Part shown: positions 10,837 to 22,123 of the stretch, piece after piece
Numbering within the stretch: the first letter of the stretch is position 1
How the letters are laid out: every line of letters begins with the position of its first letter
Origin: Tanypteryx hageni
Lineage: Eukaryota > Arthropoda > Insecta > Odonata > Petaluridae
Direction of reading: 5' to 3'
Assembly: GCA_028673005.1 (NCBI GenBank)
Contig: CM054114.1
Location: 12,954,516-13,018,515, forward strand
DNA: 64,000 nucleotides
Program-made: the position numbers and the translations under genes
Notes under the pieces: generated by a model
What the model saw: only the letters and a program-made list of their open reading frames with translations
Database searches by the model: none
Told to the model about the DNA's origin: nothing

Positions 10837-11050
10837 ATATGGATGTCAACAAGGTGTTGGGATGAGGAGTTCTCTCTCTGTAGCTGAAGAAGGAGCAGTT
10901 CCGAAAGCTTTACGTTTGTGATGTTTCTGTGTTTTTGTGTTATTTTACGTGTGTCGCTTCGACATCCCCGGAGCCTCGCCAACCTAAAGTCGTCTGATTG
11001 GTGAGTGCTCACTGGGTTTCCTCATCCCAACACCTTGTTGACATCCATAT
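10837..11050 (-). mobile_element. Inverted-end repeat family R2, copy A
   Basis: A 214-bp unit whose two ends are perfect 30-bp inverted repeats beginning ATATGGATGTCAACAAGGTG. The inner sequence (CTGAAGAAGGAG, TTCCGAAAGCTTTACG, a CGCTTCGACATCCC block) is nearly identical to units at 33427 and 62544, which run in the opposite orientation. All three adjoin long TA tracts. The right flank TATTCATTTTACCTTTCC (11049-11082) is shared with copy B, so the element is longer than the inverted ends in these two copies. Apparent open frames (for example 86 codons on the minus strand) are by-products. The CTGAAGA-stem-GAAAGC block resembles motifs at Penelope-like element ends, so R2 may be a terminal piece of such an element. 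Confidence 0.78.
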
Positions 11051-11081
11051 ATTCATTTTACCTTTCCTTTTCCGTAAGTTG

Positions 11082-11082
<1 letters not shown>

Positions 11083-11149
<67 letters not shown>

Positions 11150-11160
11150 GTGTGTGTGTG
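11083..11160. repeat. (TA)n then (TG)n microsatellite
   Basis: About 28 TA units followed by TATG and TG units, directly after R2 copy A. Confidence 0.92.
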
Positions 11161-12685
11161 AGTTTTTAAAATTATATTGTAAACTATTTTTTTGTTTATT
11201 ATATTTTATCTAAAACTTGTTTTTATATGTTTTCGCGTGTATATTTGCTTTATCGGTTTCATAAAACACTACACATCCATATAACGTAGTTTCAGTCGAA
11301 AAAATTTCTTTTCGAATAAACATCAATGAGGTAGTTTCATAACGTTTTTATCTCTCTCAAAACCTATTACTATGGTAGAACACACCATACGGAATATAAT
11401 GATGTGAATGAAGAACAAAAATAATAGTTTACATAATTTATTTTTACGTTTTTAAAAGTTTATAAGAATCGATTAGTCGTTCTCGACACGCAAAGATATG
11501 TGACGTCATTGGTCACGTTCACATTATTACCGGAAGCCTGAAATCATGTAAGACAGCTTCACTTTCTATCGTACCGCCCGTGAGACTAGTGTGTTTTGTG
11601 CTTGCAAGATTTATTGTCTTTTTGAAATTTAATGGGATTTATTAACAAACAAATATATCGACAGTTGAGAAACTCGTGTTTTTGCACATAAGAACAAAAC
11701 AATAGACGTATTTTTTACGACTTTTCTTCAGCTCGGTCATATTTAAAAAAACAAAATCAATTAAAGCGACCTGAAATATCATATACGCATTAATAGTTTA
11801 TGATTAAAACCGTTTTTAACGCAATTTTCAGAGAGATAATGTATTTACGCTCATTTGTATGGGCGGCAGTCAGCATCCCGGCACAACCTGTGACGTCACG
11901 AAGTATCGATTTTTCGATTATTTGCCTTTCCACGATTCAATATAAAACGATAACTTTAACAATTTTTTCTTGCAAAATAATGATCGCATTAAAATTCTAA
12001 CTTCAGATTCGTAATTAGGTAAAAAAACTGGATAAGATAAAAATTTAAAAAAATGTGAAACTACCTCATTCGACATAATCCACTCTTCGTGCCGCGTTCT
12101 CTCCGCATTATGACGAATTTCACTCTCGACGAATAGCAATTTTGCCTCCGATAAAGCGCGTTAGGAATTTGGGACGCGTCGCGATCGAGAAGGGCCCTCG
12201 CCGAAAGCGAAACTCGATTTCCCGTTAAATCGAATCGGGTGCGGCCGTACGGGAAGTTATTATCTGCGAAGCGTAGATCGTGGTCGCGACTGAACGTTTT
12301 AAACAAAACACGAGAGAGAGAGAGAGAGCGCACTATGATAATAATAGAGGCTCATTCGGAGTGTGTGGAGAGGGGTATGGGGAGAGATTGACCATCTCTC
12401 CGAAACATATGCTACCCATTTGTTTGCTTTGCAAAGTGATATCGCGCGGTTGGAGGTTGCGTGGTGAGGGCGATGGGAGGAGAGAGAATCGGGAGGTTAG
12501 GGAAGAGGCTTGGGTAGAGTGGGAGGGGGATACGGAGGAAGATGCAAGATAAGGGGAGAGAAAGATGGAGAGAGAGGGTAGGTTTTCGGGAAAGGGGTTG
12601 GGAGTGGAGGGCAGGAAGCAGTCGAATTTCGGCATCCCCTCGGCGCCTGGATGAGTGGTTGAGTTTTGTTAGTGCTTTGAGAGGG
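11161..12685. other. Non-coding; CpG-rich patch at 12080-12310
   Basis: AT-rich until about 12060, then a CpG-rich patch with open minus-strand frames and no recognisable domain, then a GA run at 12311-12328. Nothing that I can name as a gene. Confidence 0.45.
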
Positions 12686-12806
12686 GCAGGAGGGAAGGAG
12701 GGAGGGAGGAAGGAAGGAGGGAGGAAGGAGGGATGAGGGAAGGAGGGAGGAAGGAAGGAGGTAGGAAGGGAGGAGGGAAGGAGGAGGAGGGAAAGAGGGA
12801 AGGGAT
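12686..12806. repeat. GGA/GGAAGG homopurine tandem repeat
   Basis: Irregular array of GGAGGGAAGGA-like units, purine only on the plus strand apart from a few bases. Long open minus-strand frames rich in Ser, Pro and Leu here are artefacts of the repeat. Confidence 0.88.
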
Positions 12807-14188
12807 GAGGAGGTGGCTGGCTGTTCCCTCCTCTCTGGACCCATCCGCAGCCTCGAAGAAAGCCTTAAGTATTTCTCGAGGGAGGTCCTGACCCTTGCGG
12901 GCGGTAAAGGTTATATTGCGCGCTGCTGGTGTTTAAAGGTTTGTTCAGCTGCTCCCGCGGAGTGTAAGGGGATGGGGCGAGTAGAGAGAGAGAAGATGGA
13001 GAGGGGGAAAGGAGTGAAGGAGGAGGGTGTTGCCTCACACATCCTTGCACTGGTCTCTGGGAATGTCCCGTACTAAAGTGGGGGAACAAAAGGAATAGGC
13101 GGAATTGTGTGTTCGGTTTTTCGTTGGGGGTGTGGTGTGTTGTGGTGGGGAGGTAAATGGCAGGGAGGGGTTTATAAGGGTTAAGGGTACGAAGTGGGGT
13201 GGCGAGGGAATGGGGTGAGAAGGAAGCAGGTGAAGGAGGCGAGGTGTATTTGAATTAGGAAATCGTCCGTGGAGACGGAGAGAATAGTTTGCGCGCATAC
13301 ACACACGCCTTATGATTGATCTGGAGCTTGGCTGTCCAAATAGTCGCCCATGAGAATTAAACGCGGGACTTAATCCCCAGAACGCGGTGTTCGTTGGTAT
13401 TGGTATAAACTGGTGGGAGGCAGTTGGACAGTTGAGGTTCCGAAGTCGGAAAATTAATAGGCGATCGAGATAATTCCAGTGGGCTTAAATGTCTGAGTAA
13501 ACCAATATTGCTAGAAACAACATTCGGTCAACTATCTCAGAGTAGCTGAAATGCATATATGGGTTATAGCTACCGATATTAACTTTATCATCTAGTAGAA
13601 AAAAGCGATAGGTGTATGAATTATTATTGGGAAGTGGTTGGTTCACAGTAGAAAACAGCAATGCTAACTGACTACAGTCTTCGATTTAATCACTGAATCA
13701 TAGCAACCGTTGACATAGAATTCGACGCGGGAGGAGCATATCACGGAATTAGGATCAAAGTTAGCCTTATTCCTTTAGTTATCCATGGATGAAAAAAATT
13801 AAAGCAAACATTTCTTTAACGTTAATTAAAAAAAGTTTTGCTAGTATTTTAAAGCAAATCTTCGTCATGCTTTTTCATGTTCGAATTATAAAATTGGCGA
13901 ATAGGTTTCAAGAATATATTCCGCCGTGAAACCTTCATGAGAAAAAAGTGCATTATGTTTACGAGTTTCCAGTAAAATTAAGATATTTTTCCCTCAACAC
14001 AACGCACACATAGGAGTTTGTTTTTTTCTAAAAAGCATGAACTATTGAGTACTTGTTGAAGGTAGTACGTTTTTCGAACTTCCACCTTTTCCTATGAAAT
14101 TGGACTCCTATTTGTGATATTCACTCATCCTAATCACTGAAAAAATAACTACTGCAACTTTTCTCTCCGTGGAAGTTACAGTTATTTT
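12807..14188. other. Non-coding, no recognised gene
   Basis: GA-rich until about 13250, then ordinary AT-rich sequence. Nothing recognised. Confidence 0.5.
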
Positions 14189-14253
14189 GCACTGCAACCC
14201 CTGCCATCCACCAAAATGGCGATTTGCAGGGTATCATATAGATGTAGATTATT
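14189..14253 (+). mobile_element. LINE family A 3' tail, copy 5
   Basis: Tail only: TTGCACTGCAACCCCTGCCA, the hairpin arms CCCTGC/GCAGGG, and the end GGGTATCATATAGATGTAGA with the family's GTAGAT ending. No coding part remains. Confidence 0.65.
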
Positions 14254-15808
14254 TCTGTGAACATTTTATCATTCCGTTTCTGTCAGCTTTCTTCTGTTCA
14301 TTCCAGGCTCTCGCTGCTTTCATCCCTGGTCTGATTCTCCTCTTGCCACCTCTTCCCCTCCTCCACTCCCCCCTCCTCCTCCCCCATACTCCCCTCCCTC
14401 CCCTCTCCCATTTACCTTCCCTCCGTCCCCGGCTGAAACAAAGGGATGGAGGTGGACGCTGGAGATGAAACCACGAAAAAGTGACGACAGCGATTCACAC
14501 CATTCGGGCTAAACCAATCTGATGAGAGATTGGAGAGCAATGGTCCGAGGCCGCCTTCCCCTCTTCCTCGCCTCCGCTTTTCCTAGTAAATCCCACCCCC
14601 TCCCGTCCCCCACTCACTCCGCCCCCGCTGTTTTCATGGGTGCCGAACCGGGCAGATGGCTCTGGAGCCGGCGAATGGTGCTCGGCGCCACCAGCAGAGA
14701 AAAGCAAGCAAGCGAGCGAGTTGAGAGGGTGGTGGAAGGGAGGGTTGACTGGAAAAAATCGGCGATAAGAAACAAAACACGAGCGTCTCTTTTTCGTGTC
14801 GTGTTTGCGCGCTCCGAAGGCGCTCATGCGACATTCTCAGCGAAGTTCACGAAGCGAGGAACCCTTGACACGGATGGCGATTATCGGCTGTTTTTGTTCC
14901 TTGGGTAGTTACTTTTTTAAAACGCTTAGCGTGGGCGAAGAGCCTGAGCGGCGCTTATTTAGCGCGGTTTGTGCGATTTCCGGATGTGTATTTAGGTAAT
15001 GCTGCATGGAGTAGTGATGGCGAGTGGGTATTAATAATATACGTCATTGCAGTTTCCGGAATGCTATTATTGGAGCGTTTAAGTTCGTCACACGGATTAG
15101 TTTTAGTGTGCTAGTTTCACTTTTATTATATCGACGCATGACTCCATCTCTTTCTACAAAGTTAATTTAAATATCGGAATCAGAGACTACTGAAAACAGA
15201 GGCGAATATTCTGCGTTTGTCCGGAAGCGTGACTGGATATATTTGCACTTTCGTCTACCGAGTACCATCATGAAGTAATTAGTTCGGGTTGAGAGGTCTA
15301 GAAGTCCCGTTCTGCCTCCTCTATCTCAATTTCCCAGCGTCGCTCGAGGCGAGTGCCCTGCACGTTCTGCACTAGATAGGCCACGGTGTTTGGTTACTTA
15401 TTCAATCCAGATATGCATTGCTATTAGTTTGATCGTAATGTTATCAACAATTTAACATCGTAAAATATCACAGTCATGATAACATAATAGATAATTCTGC
15501 CCAAGAATTTCAATTAATGGTCTCTGAAATTCAAAAACGTCATAAAAATGTCAAGTCTACACCAGGGGATAAAATAGATACTATATTCATTCAATCGTAT
15601 GTTTTTTTCCGTTTGTTGGAGCTCATTGTTTCAAATGCTGAGCAGGGTAGCGCTGCGCTTTCATATTGTTGCACCATTAAATCGATTTCTAAACCGGCCA
15701 CGGAAACAAAGGAAAACTTCGAATTAGCACATTATCACGTTCGCGCAGTCTTTAGTTGCTACGAGGACCGCCACGCGGGCGGAGGGCGCAGTTAACGCAT
15801 AAGATAGA
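14254..15808. other. Non-coding, CT-rich patch then AT-rich
   Basis: CT-rich block at about 14335-14430. Open frames through 14495-14908 are in CpG-rich DNA with no recognised domain. Confidence 0.45.
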
Positions 15809-15832
15809 CAAGGCCCTATATATAGGGCCTTG
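15809..15832. repeat. 24-bp perfect palindrome
   Basis: CAAGGCCCTATA followed by its exact reverse complement, with no spacer. Such sequences can extrude as cruciforms, or can be remnants of a transposon end or a dimeric protein binding site. No partner copy seen in the window. Confidence 0.85.
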
Positions 15833-17816
15833 AAAATAGGAAGCAAACAACGTCAAACTTTCGCTGCGTTCATTGAGAAAGGTTTGCTCTTCGCCGATGT
15901 GTAGTTGCTGAAATATTCGCGGTTGTTTGCTTGCTTCTTAGCGCTAGCTGTTTCCGCGTGTTTACACAACACGGGGGATGCTGGCATGCTCGCGCTGCAC
16001 ACACGGGAGCCTCTCGGAGAAGAGTAATAAATAAGTTTCTAAACCCGGCGCTATAGTAAGAGCGTTCCACTTCCCTGATATCGCACCATGTTTGATCGAG
16101 ACCTAGCGGTGCTATCTCGCGAAATGCCCCGTCCGCCAGAGCTTTTTCAATCAATCCTTTGGGCGTTTTTATTTATCTAAAAAAACCATATGCGAAGCAG
16201 GAGTGCTTTCAATGAAGTGCTTTGTGATATTTTCCTTCATCTCGTGTCTGCCTCGATATCTCTCTCACACACTTTATTTCCGCCTTTTTTGTAGCCACGA
16301 ATCATTCAGGGGATTTCTCGTGTTCACGAAGATTCCAGAAAGAACCACGAAAGCACGGATTCTCCCTTTTCTAAGAACTCTGCTAGACATATGCTGAAAG
16401 TATTCCTTCCAATTCTCTCGTAAATATAGCATATCTCTATTTACATTAATACACGTTACAATTAAATGTGTTATGCCCATCGTAGTAACATTTCGTCGAA
16501 ATATAAAACGTGACCACATATTTACCGTGGAAGCTTCTTTTTTACACATCGTCCACGATTCAATTTTAAATTAACTTAAAATAATATATTCCGCCAAAAA
16601 ATTGTTAATATCAAAATATTAAGATTTCCTTGGAAGTTTCAAACGATAACAACCGAAAATAAATGGTGTATTTGTTTTTACTGTGAGGTGGATGGCGGTA
16701 TAACTACGCCGGATGTTTAACTCCAAAAAGGTATCTGATAAAGCGACGAAATTGCAGATGCTTAGAGAGACTCGCTACGTCAAAATTTACTCCAAGCTAG
16801 AGAATAAGCCGAGATGGATGAATAATTTGGCGGAAGAGCTCCAATAGAACATTCTTTTGGAAAAAATACACGCTATCCTAACATCCGATGCGATGAAGTA
16901 CTCTTTATAAACGCGGCGGAAAGCTCGACGACAACACAGCCATAATTCATCACCCTTTCCGGTCATAGTATTCAGCCGCTCACCTCCTGCCACACGCCAT
17001 TAAGCCATTACAAGGCATTACTGCTGAAGGCGAGCCTCCGACCACGGTTGCAGGAGAAGCTCATTCATTCGCACAAAGGAAGAGCATCGATTTAAGCGCT
17101 CTTCCATTTCAAAGCTCGCCCACATACAGCATCGCGAAGACGAGCCATCATTCACAGGTAGGAAAAAAGATCTATTAGATGCTTGGCTTTCGTTCCACGG
17201 AGTTGCAAAGTCGCGCGTCAAGTTGCCATGGCGGAGAGGCCCAAACAGTGCGAGGGCTCTGTACTCTGGCGGCGTGGCCTGCTCCCACCTACGCACTCCA
17301 TCCCGTTCGAGAAAAGGGCATTAAAAAGAATCCGGCCTTCCTCCAGACACTGTTTGAAGTCCATTCAAAAGCGTTTCTCCTCTTCCTCGTCCAAAACAAG
17401 CGCCGGACGCTCTTTTCTCCGAAGCGTTCTCGATGGCAAGCAGAAACCTCCGCCCACGCCTAACCCCCTCTCTCTTACCCCCTCTCACCTCTCCCCACCC
17501 CCCTCACCCTCTTTATCCCTTCGTCGCACTTTGACGGAGCGTGCGTGCGTACGAAATGAAAAGATCACGCGGAGAAGGGAATGGGGATTTGCGTCCCTTG
17601 GGTGAGGGAGATAGCTGAGGGGAGGGATTGTGGAGGGGGAGATTGGGGAGGGATTGCTGGGAGGGAATTGGAGGAGGTTCGTGATAAGCGGAAAGGGAAG
17701 AGGTGAAGGAAATGAGATGCAAAATTTATACAAAAAGTGCTCCGAAAACTCCGACTTTGAGGGCGAATCCAGATTCGAGCGATTTAATGAAAATCCAGGG
17801 TTAACTCGTAGAAATC
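15833..17816. other. Non-coding, no recognised gene
   Basis: Several open frames of 60-140 codons on both strands lack recognisable domains. CT-rich patch at about 17462-17520. Nothing that I can name. Confidence 0.45.
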
Positions 17817-17856
17817 TCCTCTAAGAGAATCATCTTTCGATGATTCTCTTAGAGGA
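17817..17856. repeat. Perfect 18-bp stem hairpin
   Basis: TCCTCTAAGAGAATCATC (17817-17834), loop TTTC, then its exact reverse complement (17839-17856). It lies about 90 bp upstream of the tRNA-like gene. It may be a fold-back remnant or a transcribed hairpin; there is no evidence for either. Confidence 0.9.
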
Positions 17857-17945
17857 CATCTGTTGGGGCAGTTTGATACTAGCTTGGCTAGTTCCCGTCC
17901 CACCAAGGAAAAACATCCGTGTTCAGAAACGAGTGAAAATGTTCT

Positions 17946-18016
17946 GCTACGATAGTTCAGAGGTAGAATATCCGCCCGGCAAGTGGAAGACCCGGGTTCA
18001 ATTCCCGGTCATAGCA
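17946..18016 (+). tRNA. tRNA-Gly-like gene, possibly a pseudogene
   Basis: A 71-nt cloverleaf can be drawn. Acceptor GCTACGA pairs with TCATAGC (6 of 7 pairs), the D arm is GTTC/GAAT as in tRNA-Gly, the anticodon stem is TCCGC/GTGGA and the T arm is CCGGG/CCCGG with loop TTCAATT. Internal promoter boxes are intact (A box TAGTTCAGAGG, B box GGTTCAATTCC), and a run of six T at 18020-18025 could end RNA polymerase III transcription. The body resembles tRNA-Gly, but the anticodon loop reads CCGGCAA. This places GGC in the anticodon position and C instead of the near-universal U at position 33. It is therefore probably a pseudogene or the head of a tRNA-derived SINE rather than a working tRNA. Confidence 0.55.
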
Positions 18017-18019
18017 GAC

Positions 18020-18025
18020 TTTTTT
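18020..18025 (+). terminator. RNA polymerase III type T-run
   Basis: Six consecutive T starting four bases after the tRNA-like gene. Confidence 0.5.
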
Positions 18026-18230
18026 CTTGTTTCAAAAATTGTTCCAACTTTCACAGTTTATGCCTGTCTGCATAGGATCTTCGGATCATATCATTCACTC
18101 AATTTCACTTAAAATGCTATTGCCTTTTATGACATCGTATTTGAAATTTTGATGTTAAAATTGATTTCGTATAAACGGAGATAAAAAACTTCTGCAGAGA
18201 CCATCACGCTTACAAGAACAACAACCGAGA

Positions 18231-18317
18231 CATTTATGCGTCCCGAAAAAATATTCGGGACACCGGGACAAAACTTTGAAAACCGGGACAAATCATGGGA
18301 AACGCCTGGTCACCCTA
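18231..18317 (-). mobile_element. DNA transposon end (TAGGGTGACCAG type), solo fragment
   Basis: On the minus strand the segment begins TAGGGTGACCAGGCGTTTCC and continues with repeated GTCCCGGT blocks. This start is familiar from non-autonomous DNA transposons in many animals. No matching opposite end is visible nearby, so only one terminus survives. Family assignment (hAT-like) is from memory of the motif only. Confidence 0.4.
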
Positions 18318-18507
18318 AGCTAGGTTCTCCTTCGCCTGGGGACAAGTCACAGATATGCGCCCCCTCTCCCTTTGCTCCCTGTACAATTTTCCAGACAAAT
18401 GTAATGTGGGGAATGTGATGGAAACACAAGCATACTGTACTGGCATTTTAATTTAGCATATATTATAATATTATTATTGTTTATAAACAGAAACGTTAAT
18501 TTTCGGT

Positions 18508-18573
18508 CCATGAGTTTGCGCCCCTTCAGCCCTGCGCCCGAGGGAAATTGCCCCTCCCCCCTCGCTACGCCAC
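18508..18573 (-). mobile_element. DNA transposon end (TGGCGTAGC type), fragment
   Basis: On the minus strand this reads TGGCGTAGCGAGGGGGGAGG followed by GCAATTTCCCTCGGGCGCAG. GGCGTAGC-type starts with G-rich continuation are common at hAT-like element ends. No clear partner end or target duplication was found. Confidence 0.35.
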
Positions 18574-18575
18574 AG

Positions 18576-20407
18576 CATATATTACAATTACCTAATTATG
18601 GAAATCATCTACACTTACATGTTATTCTGAAATTCAGTGGATGGCAGTAGTGCAACGCATTCGTGATCGAAAGAAGTGTCGGCTTAACGATATTGAATGT
18701 CCGCCATGTGCAGTTAAATCCGCATCTCTCAGACTTTCGGATAAGGTCCCGTAATCTCACGAGGTTGGATAGCTGAAATCCATGCCAAACTACAATCAAC
18801 GAGCGTGAGAATGCGATAGGGCGGGAAGGAGGGAGTAGGCATGGGAGATTAAGGAGGGGGAGATTAAGGGGGGGGGGGAGATTAAGGGGGCAGCCGGCGG
18901 CAAGGAAGGGCGTGGGGGTGTCTACTTAATAGGACGGACGAAATGTGAACCAAAACCCTTGATATGGGATGTGGAGCAGTGCCACGTCGTGGCACTCCCG
19001 TCCACTTCAAAACGGAAGGAAAAAAGGGTTGTTCCATAAAAAAGAGAGGACAAAGGGGTTTTTAGCCCGACGGAGAAGAAAGGGTTGTATGGGATAATGA
19101 TACGAGCGGGTATTCGGATGGGATAGGGGAGGAAGTGGGAGGAGAGGGAAAGGGGCGGTTTTGAGTTTTAGAATTATCCCGTAATATAACCGCCACCCAG
19201 AATACGCACCACTTCGAGTTTACGCTCTCTTTCATTTGATGCCATTAAGAGCTATCTGTCCCATGGAAGGGAGAAGCACGATCGCCGGTATCGATATCCC
19301 CCTCATGTTTTTGGTTTGTTTTTGGAGCACCAGTAACAGATTCGCAATTTTGTTTTACTTATTTTTCTGAAGGATCGAAAATCCTACACCTAAGAAGGGG
19401 AGCGATTTTCTCATTTGATGGAATGTTGTATGAAATTTAGTCTCGAACATTTACCAGTGCATCACAAGACAAGATTGAGAAGGGAAGATTTTGAATGAAC
19501 ATCGAAGAAGCGATATCACGTCAAACGAGTATCGTCAATAAAATTTAATTAACGGGAACGAACCAGAGAAGGGCGTAGTTACGTTCATACTAATAAATAT
19601 AACCAAGAAGCTTTCGGAATATCGCATTATTGTTCCGTTTTCAAAAAAACGCCGTCAATATCTTCTATTGATTTAGTAAATGTTTTTTCAATTCTCCTCC
19701 TATTAATTTCCGCCAAAGTCTGCGTCAGAACGAATAAATACAGTCCCAAATTCGAACGCGAAACGTTCAACAACTTGTTCGCATTACCGCGAGAATATTT
19801 TCCGAACGCCATCAAAACAAACAGCTTTATTGTTTTTCGATCGAGCGGACAATTTCAGCGTTATGATATTTGTCGAAGCACCAATCGACTCCAAAGAACA
19901 AACAAATGAAAAGGCAAAAGGTTTCGCCGAGTGGACGGAATTCGCGATTTTTCATTTCCATACCACGATGTTACGCAGCATCCAATTTGAGAAAAAATTG
20001 ATTAGGAAGCAAAAAGCGTTTTTCGAATCAGAGCAGATCTCAATCATGTTTTCCGCATGGCGAGAAGGGCGCGCAACAATAGATGTCTTTAGCGTTTTCC
20101 CAAATGGGAATTCCATTATTTGACAAAGCAACTTATTATTTAAAAAGAAAAACTTTTAATAAGCCATTTTGAACGAACGAAATCAAATTCGGCTTTACAC
20201 TTTTATCGACCAAACAATGACATTGAGTTGCAAAGCCAACAAATACAAGGGAAGCCCAGTAAATAAGAGGCTGTTTGTTTTACAATCCTTTTTAAGATAA
20301 ACAAGCCATCCGATGGACGCGAGTTTTTTCCCAATTGGAGGAAGTTTCCCTTTCCTTTATCCCAAAGAGGCGAAAGTTTATTCATCGCCCTTGCGAGCCC
20401 AGTTATT
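18576..20407. other. Non-coding, no recognised gene
   Basis: G-rich run near 18862-18880, otherwise mixed sequence. The 97-codon frame at 19830-20123 has natural-looking composition but no recognisable domain. Confidence 0.45.
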
Positions 20408-21517
20408 TTGAAACAAAGTCATGGGCCATTCTCAACGCACGCACACTCGCGCGTATGCACGCAAACGGACCTCTTCCCTAACAAACCTCTCAGCCTCCAC
20501 CGTTGTTACCGGTCCATTAATTTAACCTCCCCTCCCTTGTGGATCTACTCTCCCCCCTCCCATCTCTCCTCCACCCCCCCCTTTTCCTATCTAAACCCCT
20601 TCGATGGCGTAACTTCATTACAGAACCTGTACATCACTTTGTTATTTCATCGTTTCCACGGCTTCACTCTCTCGCTCGGCCTTCAAAATATTTACTGGGG
20701 TCGGGCGACTTGTTTCTTCCCTCTTTCTCTCCATCGGGGGCAAACGCAGCGCCGCTTTCGTAAAAGGAGGAAAATGCGGTTTTTCTCCGAGTCTTGTGTT
20801 TACCAGAGGCTGCGAGTGGCGTGGGTGGGTGTGCGTGGTGTGCCCGCGCGTCGGTTATTCCTCCCTCTTCTGGCGGAAGGGAATAACGCGGGGCGACCAG
20901 GTCGTGTTGGGCGAAACCGCACCCCTTTCTGCCCCACAAGAGAGCGGAGTAAAAAAATAACAAGACGAAACGGTACGGCGCAGGGCAGCTTATACTTTTT
21001 TTGGAGAAAAATTCATTCGGTTCTCGGGTTTTGCATTTTATTGCTTCCTCCCTGCGCAAAACACATCTCGCTTCTCTCTCTATCTCTCTCGCTCTCCATT
21101 TCCTACTTTCTCGCTTGCATGGTTACAGCATTCCTTCATCGGGATATATCTTCAAATCGACTCCTCGATATTACACTCTTTTTCTCTCCCTCATACCTTT
21201 CTCTTTTAGAATGGAAATTTGGAATAAAAAGGAGGATTCGAAGCGAATGTTTTCTCTCTCCTCGCATAAGAGATCCGTTTCCTCCAGTTGATTCGATCAG
21301 TCGTTCGACGACGGAAATTGCTCGTGTTTTCCTTTCGCCCGGTCCGTTCCCAAAGTCCCGCCACTCCTTCCGCGCCCTCTCTCGATTCGGGCGGAATCCG
21401 ATTTGCGATCCGCTCGTACGGAAACCGGATTACTCGTTTTCGGGAGGAATAAAAAAAGTCGAGTCGCCTATGGTATCCATAGTAGATACTACCGAAGAAA
21501 TAGCGGCTGTTTGTTAA
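20408..21517 (+). other. Unassigned 369-codon open frame
   Basis: The longest open frame in the window. It contains CT-rich stretches (about residues 220-245 read SLLSLSLSLSISYF), which lower the stop-codon rate, and a basic, serine-rich remainder. I recognise no domain, signal peptide or membrane pattern. It overlaps long antisense frames, and the candidate exon nearby is on the other strand. Chance is the likelier explanation, but the length is notable. Confidence 0.12.
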
Positions 21518-21631
21518 CTCCTTCGCAGGGAGCCAAAGAGGAGTAAGGAAGGCGAACAACACCTGCACCCCGAATGAAACACTGACCTCACTTCCTGTTG
21601 ATAATTCCTCGCCCGTTCTTTGAAGACTTAC

Positions 21632-21685
21632 GTTTCTCGTTACCACCCATGCGATCGCTTCGCGGTCCGAGATGCCAGTACTCAC
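21632..21685 (-). CDS. Candidate 54-nt internal exon of an unidentified minus-strand gene
   Basis: On the minus strand, a branch-point-like CTAAC (21712-21716 on plus) is followed by the pyrimidine tract TCTTTTATTTTCTTTCTAG. The exon then begins GTGAGTACTGG and ends GAGAAAC, directly before a consensus donor GTAAGT (21626-21631). The exon is 18 codons with no stop in phase 0 (VSTGISDREAIAWVVTRN) and is also open in one other phase. Its third codon positions are GC-rich compared with the flanks. I do not recognise the protein. The acceptor AG is fused to GTGAGT, itself a donor consensus, as in recursive splice sites. No partner exon was found, as expected if the introns are longer than the window. 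Confidence 0.4.
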
Positions 21686-22123
21686 CTAGAAAGAAAATAA
21701 AAGACGATCGGGTTAGTGCTGTACTGCATGATTGAGTTACAGACCACATATACACCCTGACGTAAATGTTACTGTCAGCGAGGCGATTAGTACGACATAC
21801 TGATCGATTACCATTAAGGCTGGTTCACACTGGAGGGACGGTCGCGTTGAGGTTTCTAGAGAGGACTATTTTTGCGGAGACCATTCACACTTGTAGGTTA
21901 GGCCTCGGTCGCGGCACTGTTGAATTCCGGCCCCCACCTACAGCGTGACGTAGTTTATAGATGCCCCTAACTAGCAGAAAGATTAAAGCTCACTTCGGCT
22001 GTCACCGAGGATTGCCGATAGTAACCGATGAGGCTAGGACTCGAAGGGGCTTGGGACAAAAGTTGCCTCCTCGAGCGAACCAAGGGGTTCGTACCGAGGC
22101 CTAACCGTGTCCTACCCTACAAG

